Shown here in pieces: positions 62,981 through 64,000 of a stretch of 64,000 nucleotides of DNA; positions within the stretch are counted from its first letter, which is position 1, and each line of letters starts with the position of its first letter. Origin of the DNA: Hesseltinella vesiculosa. Taxonomy: Eukaryota > Mucoromycota > Mucoromycetes > Mucorales > Cunninghamellaceae. The position numbers were made by a program, and so were the translations under genes. The notes below the pieces were generated by a model. The model made no database searches and was not told the DNA's origin. It saw only the letters and a list, made by a program, of their open reading frames with translations. The stretch covers positions 124,001 to 188,000 of the forward strand of contig MCGT01000019.1 in the NCBI GenBank assembly GCA_002104935.1, in the 5' to 3' direction.

Positions 62981-64000
62981 TTACTGATACAGTTCTTTAT
63001 TGAAAGGGGTGCCAAAGAGGAATTCCCAGCTTTTTGGAGGCGTCCAAGAAGCTGAGGTGTCTAGAACGTTTATCTATTAGTCACTCGCCATCACTTTCTT
63101 GCCATTTTACCTTGAGGCAGTAAGCTGTAGTATGAATTCAGGACATTGGCCATCTCAACGCTATCTTGAACATTATCTAAGCAGCACGTTACACGAGACC
63201 AAAAAAAAATAAGCATTGGCCAGGCCCTTGGTCAGTCACCTTTTTTTTTTTTTTTAACAAAGTCTACCTCCTTCCAACACAAACATCGAAAACACAACCA
63301 CTTCCATCTTGGCATTCTCGGAGAGCTGCTGGTACAAAGACCGGGCTAGCCCGCCGCCAGACATCATCGGTACAGAGGCCGCTGCTGTTTCTTCCTGATC
63401 TGATGTCTCCAATACAGGTACGCCAATCTGTTGTTGTATGTCCTTGACAACGGCTTCAGACCCAATAACCCGAAAAGGAATACTAAAAAAATCCGTCCTG
63501 ATAAGCTCTTCCTTTCGCTCGAAAATTCATCCGAGCTCTCTTTCTCTCATTTTTTTTCGCATCTTTTTCTCGTTCGCGACCGATGTACCTGGTGATTTGA
63601 GAATCCAGCCGCATGGACGCATCCAAACTTGTCACCAGCGTCACTCTGCTAAAGTCGTTGGATGTGATAAATTGGATGAGCGTAGCCACCAGTTCCTTTT
63701 TACGTCCACGCAGTGTTGGTGATCGCTGCTGTACCACTGTCACTCGCTGATCTGCACTCTGGTACACTAAAAGTGGTATCAATCAATAAAAAGAGTTTAG
63801 AGGATATTCACAAATTGCCCTTGGCGCACAAAATCCATTGTCTTGCTCCTTTTCTTTACCTTCGATCGGAACGTGCACGCCAATGTCACTATTTTCCCGC
63901 TGACCAATAACCGGGATCAATGCATCTGATTCAATAAAACCAACTCGATTCAATTTCAAGGTATGGATAAGCAGATCGCAAGTCAATTGAGGTACGTTGC
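62981..64000 (-). CDS. ADD66: Proteasome assembly chaperone 2 (PAC2/ADD66), N-terminus outside window
   Basis: Partner of PAC1 in assembling the 20S proteasome alpha ring. Visible exons: 63860 to the right edge, 63589-63766, 63268-63482, 63111-63176, 62981-63060. Family landmarks: NVPQLTCDLLIHTLKLNRVG, FIESDALIPVIGQREN, VTVVQQRSPTLRGRKKEL, RLDSQITSIPFRVIGSEAV, SGGGLARSLYQQL (counterpart of the GGGITKTLY block in human PSMG2), VVFSMFVLEGDNVQDSVEMA and the ending PPKSWEFLFGTPFNKELYQ. About 226 residues are visible, so perhaps 20-30 are missing at the N-terminus. The yeast C-terminal motif is less conserved, but the final SWxxLFG..f...L matches human PSMG2. Confidence 0.88.

Overview
This is nuclear DNA of a filamentous fungus, most likely a member of Mucoromycota (Mucorales-like). 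The evidence is its gene content: fungal elongation factor 3, an EDR/QRRRW chitin synthase, a SHO1-type osmosensor, a Rua1-domain regulator and a BET protein. The architecture also fits, with many spliceosomal introns of about 50-90 nt, T-rich acceptor tracts, frequent A/T homopolymers and about 25 genes in 64 kb. Gene models were built by hand from splice sites, reading frame and remembered family motifs. Phase was checked arithmetically for the complete gene models.

Layout: 0-0.85 kb, 5' part of mitochondrial citrate synthase (-). 2.6-5.7 kb, SHO1 osmosensor (-) and a Pho80/Pcl-type cyclin (-). 6.3-12.8 kb, MIC60 (+), the GPI-transamidase subunit GAB1/PIG-U (-) and dynamin VPS1 (-). 13.6-17.1 kb, a Pro/Tyr/Met-rich protein (-), a glycerol-3-phosphate acyltransferase (+) and RPS27 (+). 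17.1-20.1 kb, a transposon graveyard with a decayed Tnp2-type transposase and short repeats. 20.1-23.1 kb, a short STI1 co-chaperone (-) and histidyl-tRNA synthetase (+) sharing one promoter. 25.2-29.7 kb, EF3 (-) and a small mitochondrial membrane protein (-). 30.5-37.2 kb, an IML2/TTC39 protein, RPS8 and chitin synthase (all +). 37.4-41.1 kb, a second repeat island with a long-TIR MITE, a broken SPO11, a Tc1/mariner remnant and a 113-bp duplication. 41.7-48.4 kb, an aldo/keto reductase (-), a secreted GPI-type protein (-), an MFS transporter (+) and a single-pass membrane protein (+). 49-58.9 kb, the U5 snRNP 40K WD protein (+), an F-box/WD40 protein (-), a BET double-bromodomain protein (-), a coiled-coil protein (-) and a Rua1-C regulator (+). 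59.6-64 kb, a homeodomain factor (-) and the 3' part of proteasome chaperone PAC2 (-).

Most of the window is ordinary housekeeping. The genes fall into mitochondrial function, translation, membrane traffic, cell wall and stress signalling, and chromatin or transcription. I saw no metabolite gene cluster, CRISPR array or phage-like system. The points most worth following are the two repeat islands (a MITE whose ends resemble sequences around a Tnp2 relic, and a SPO11 gene that stops where transposon sequence begins), a STI1 lacking its first TPR module, and EF3 introns at the identical codon and phase in both ATP-binding P-loops.
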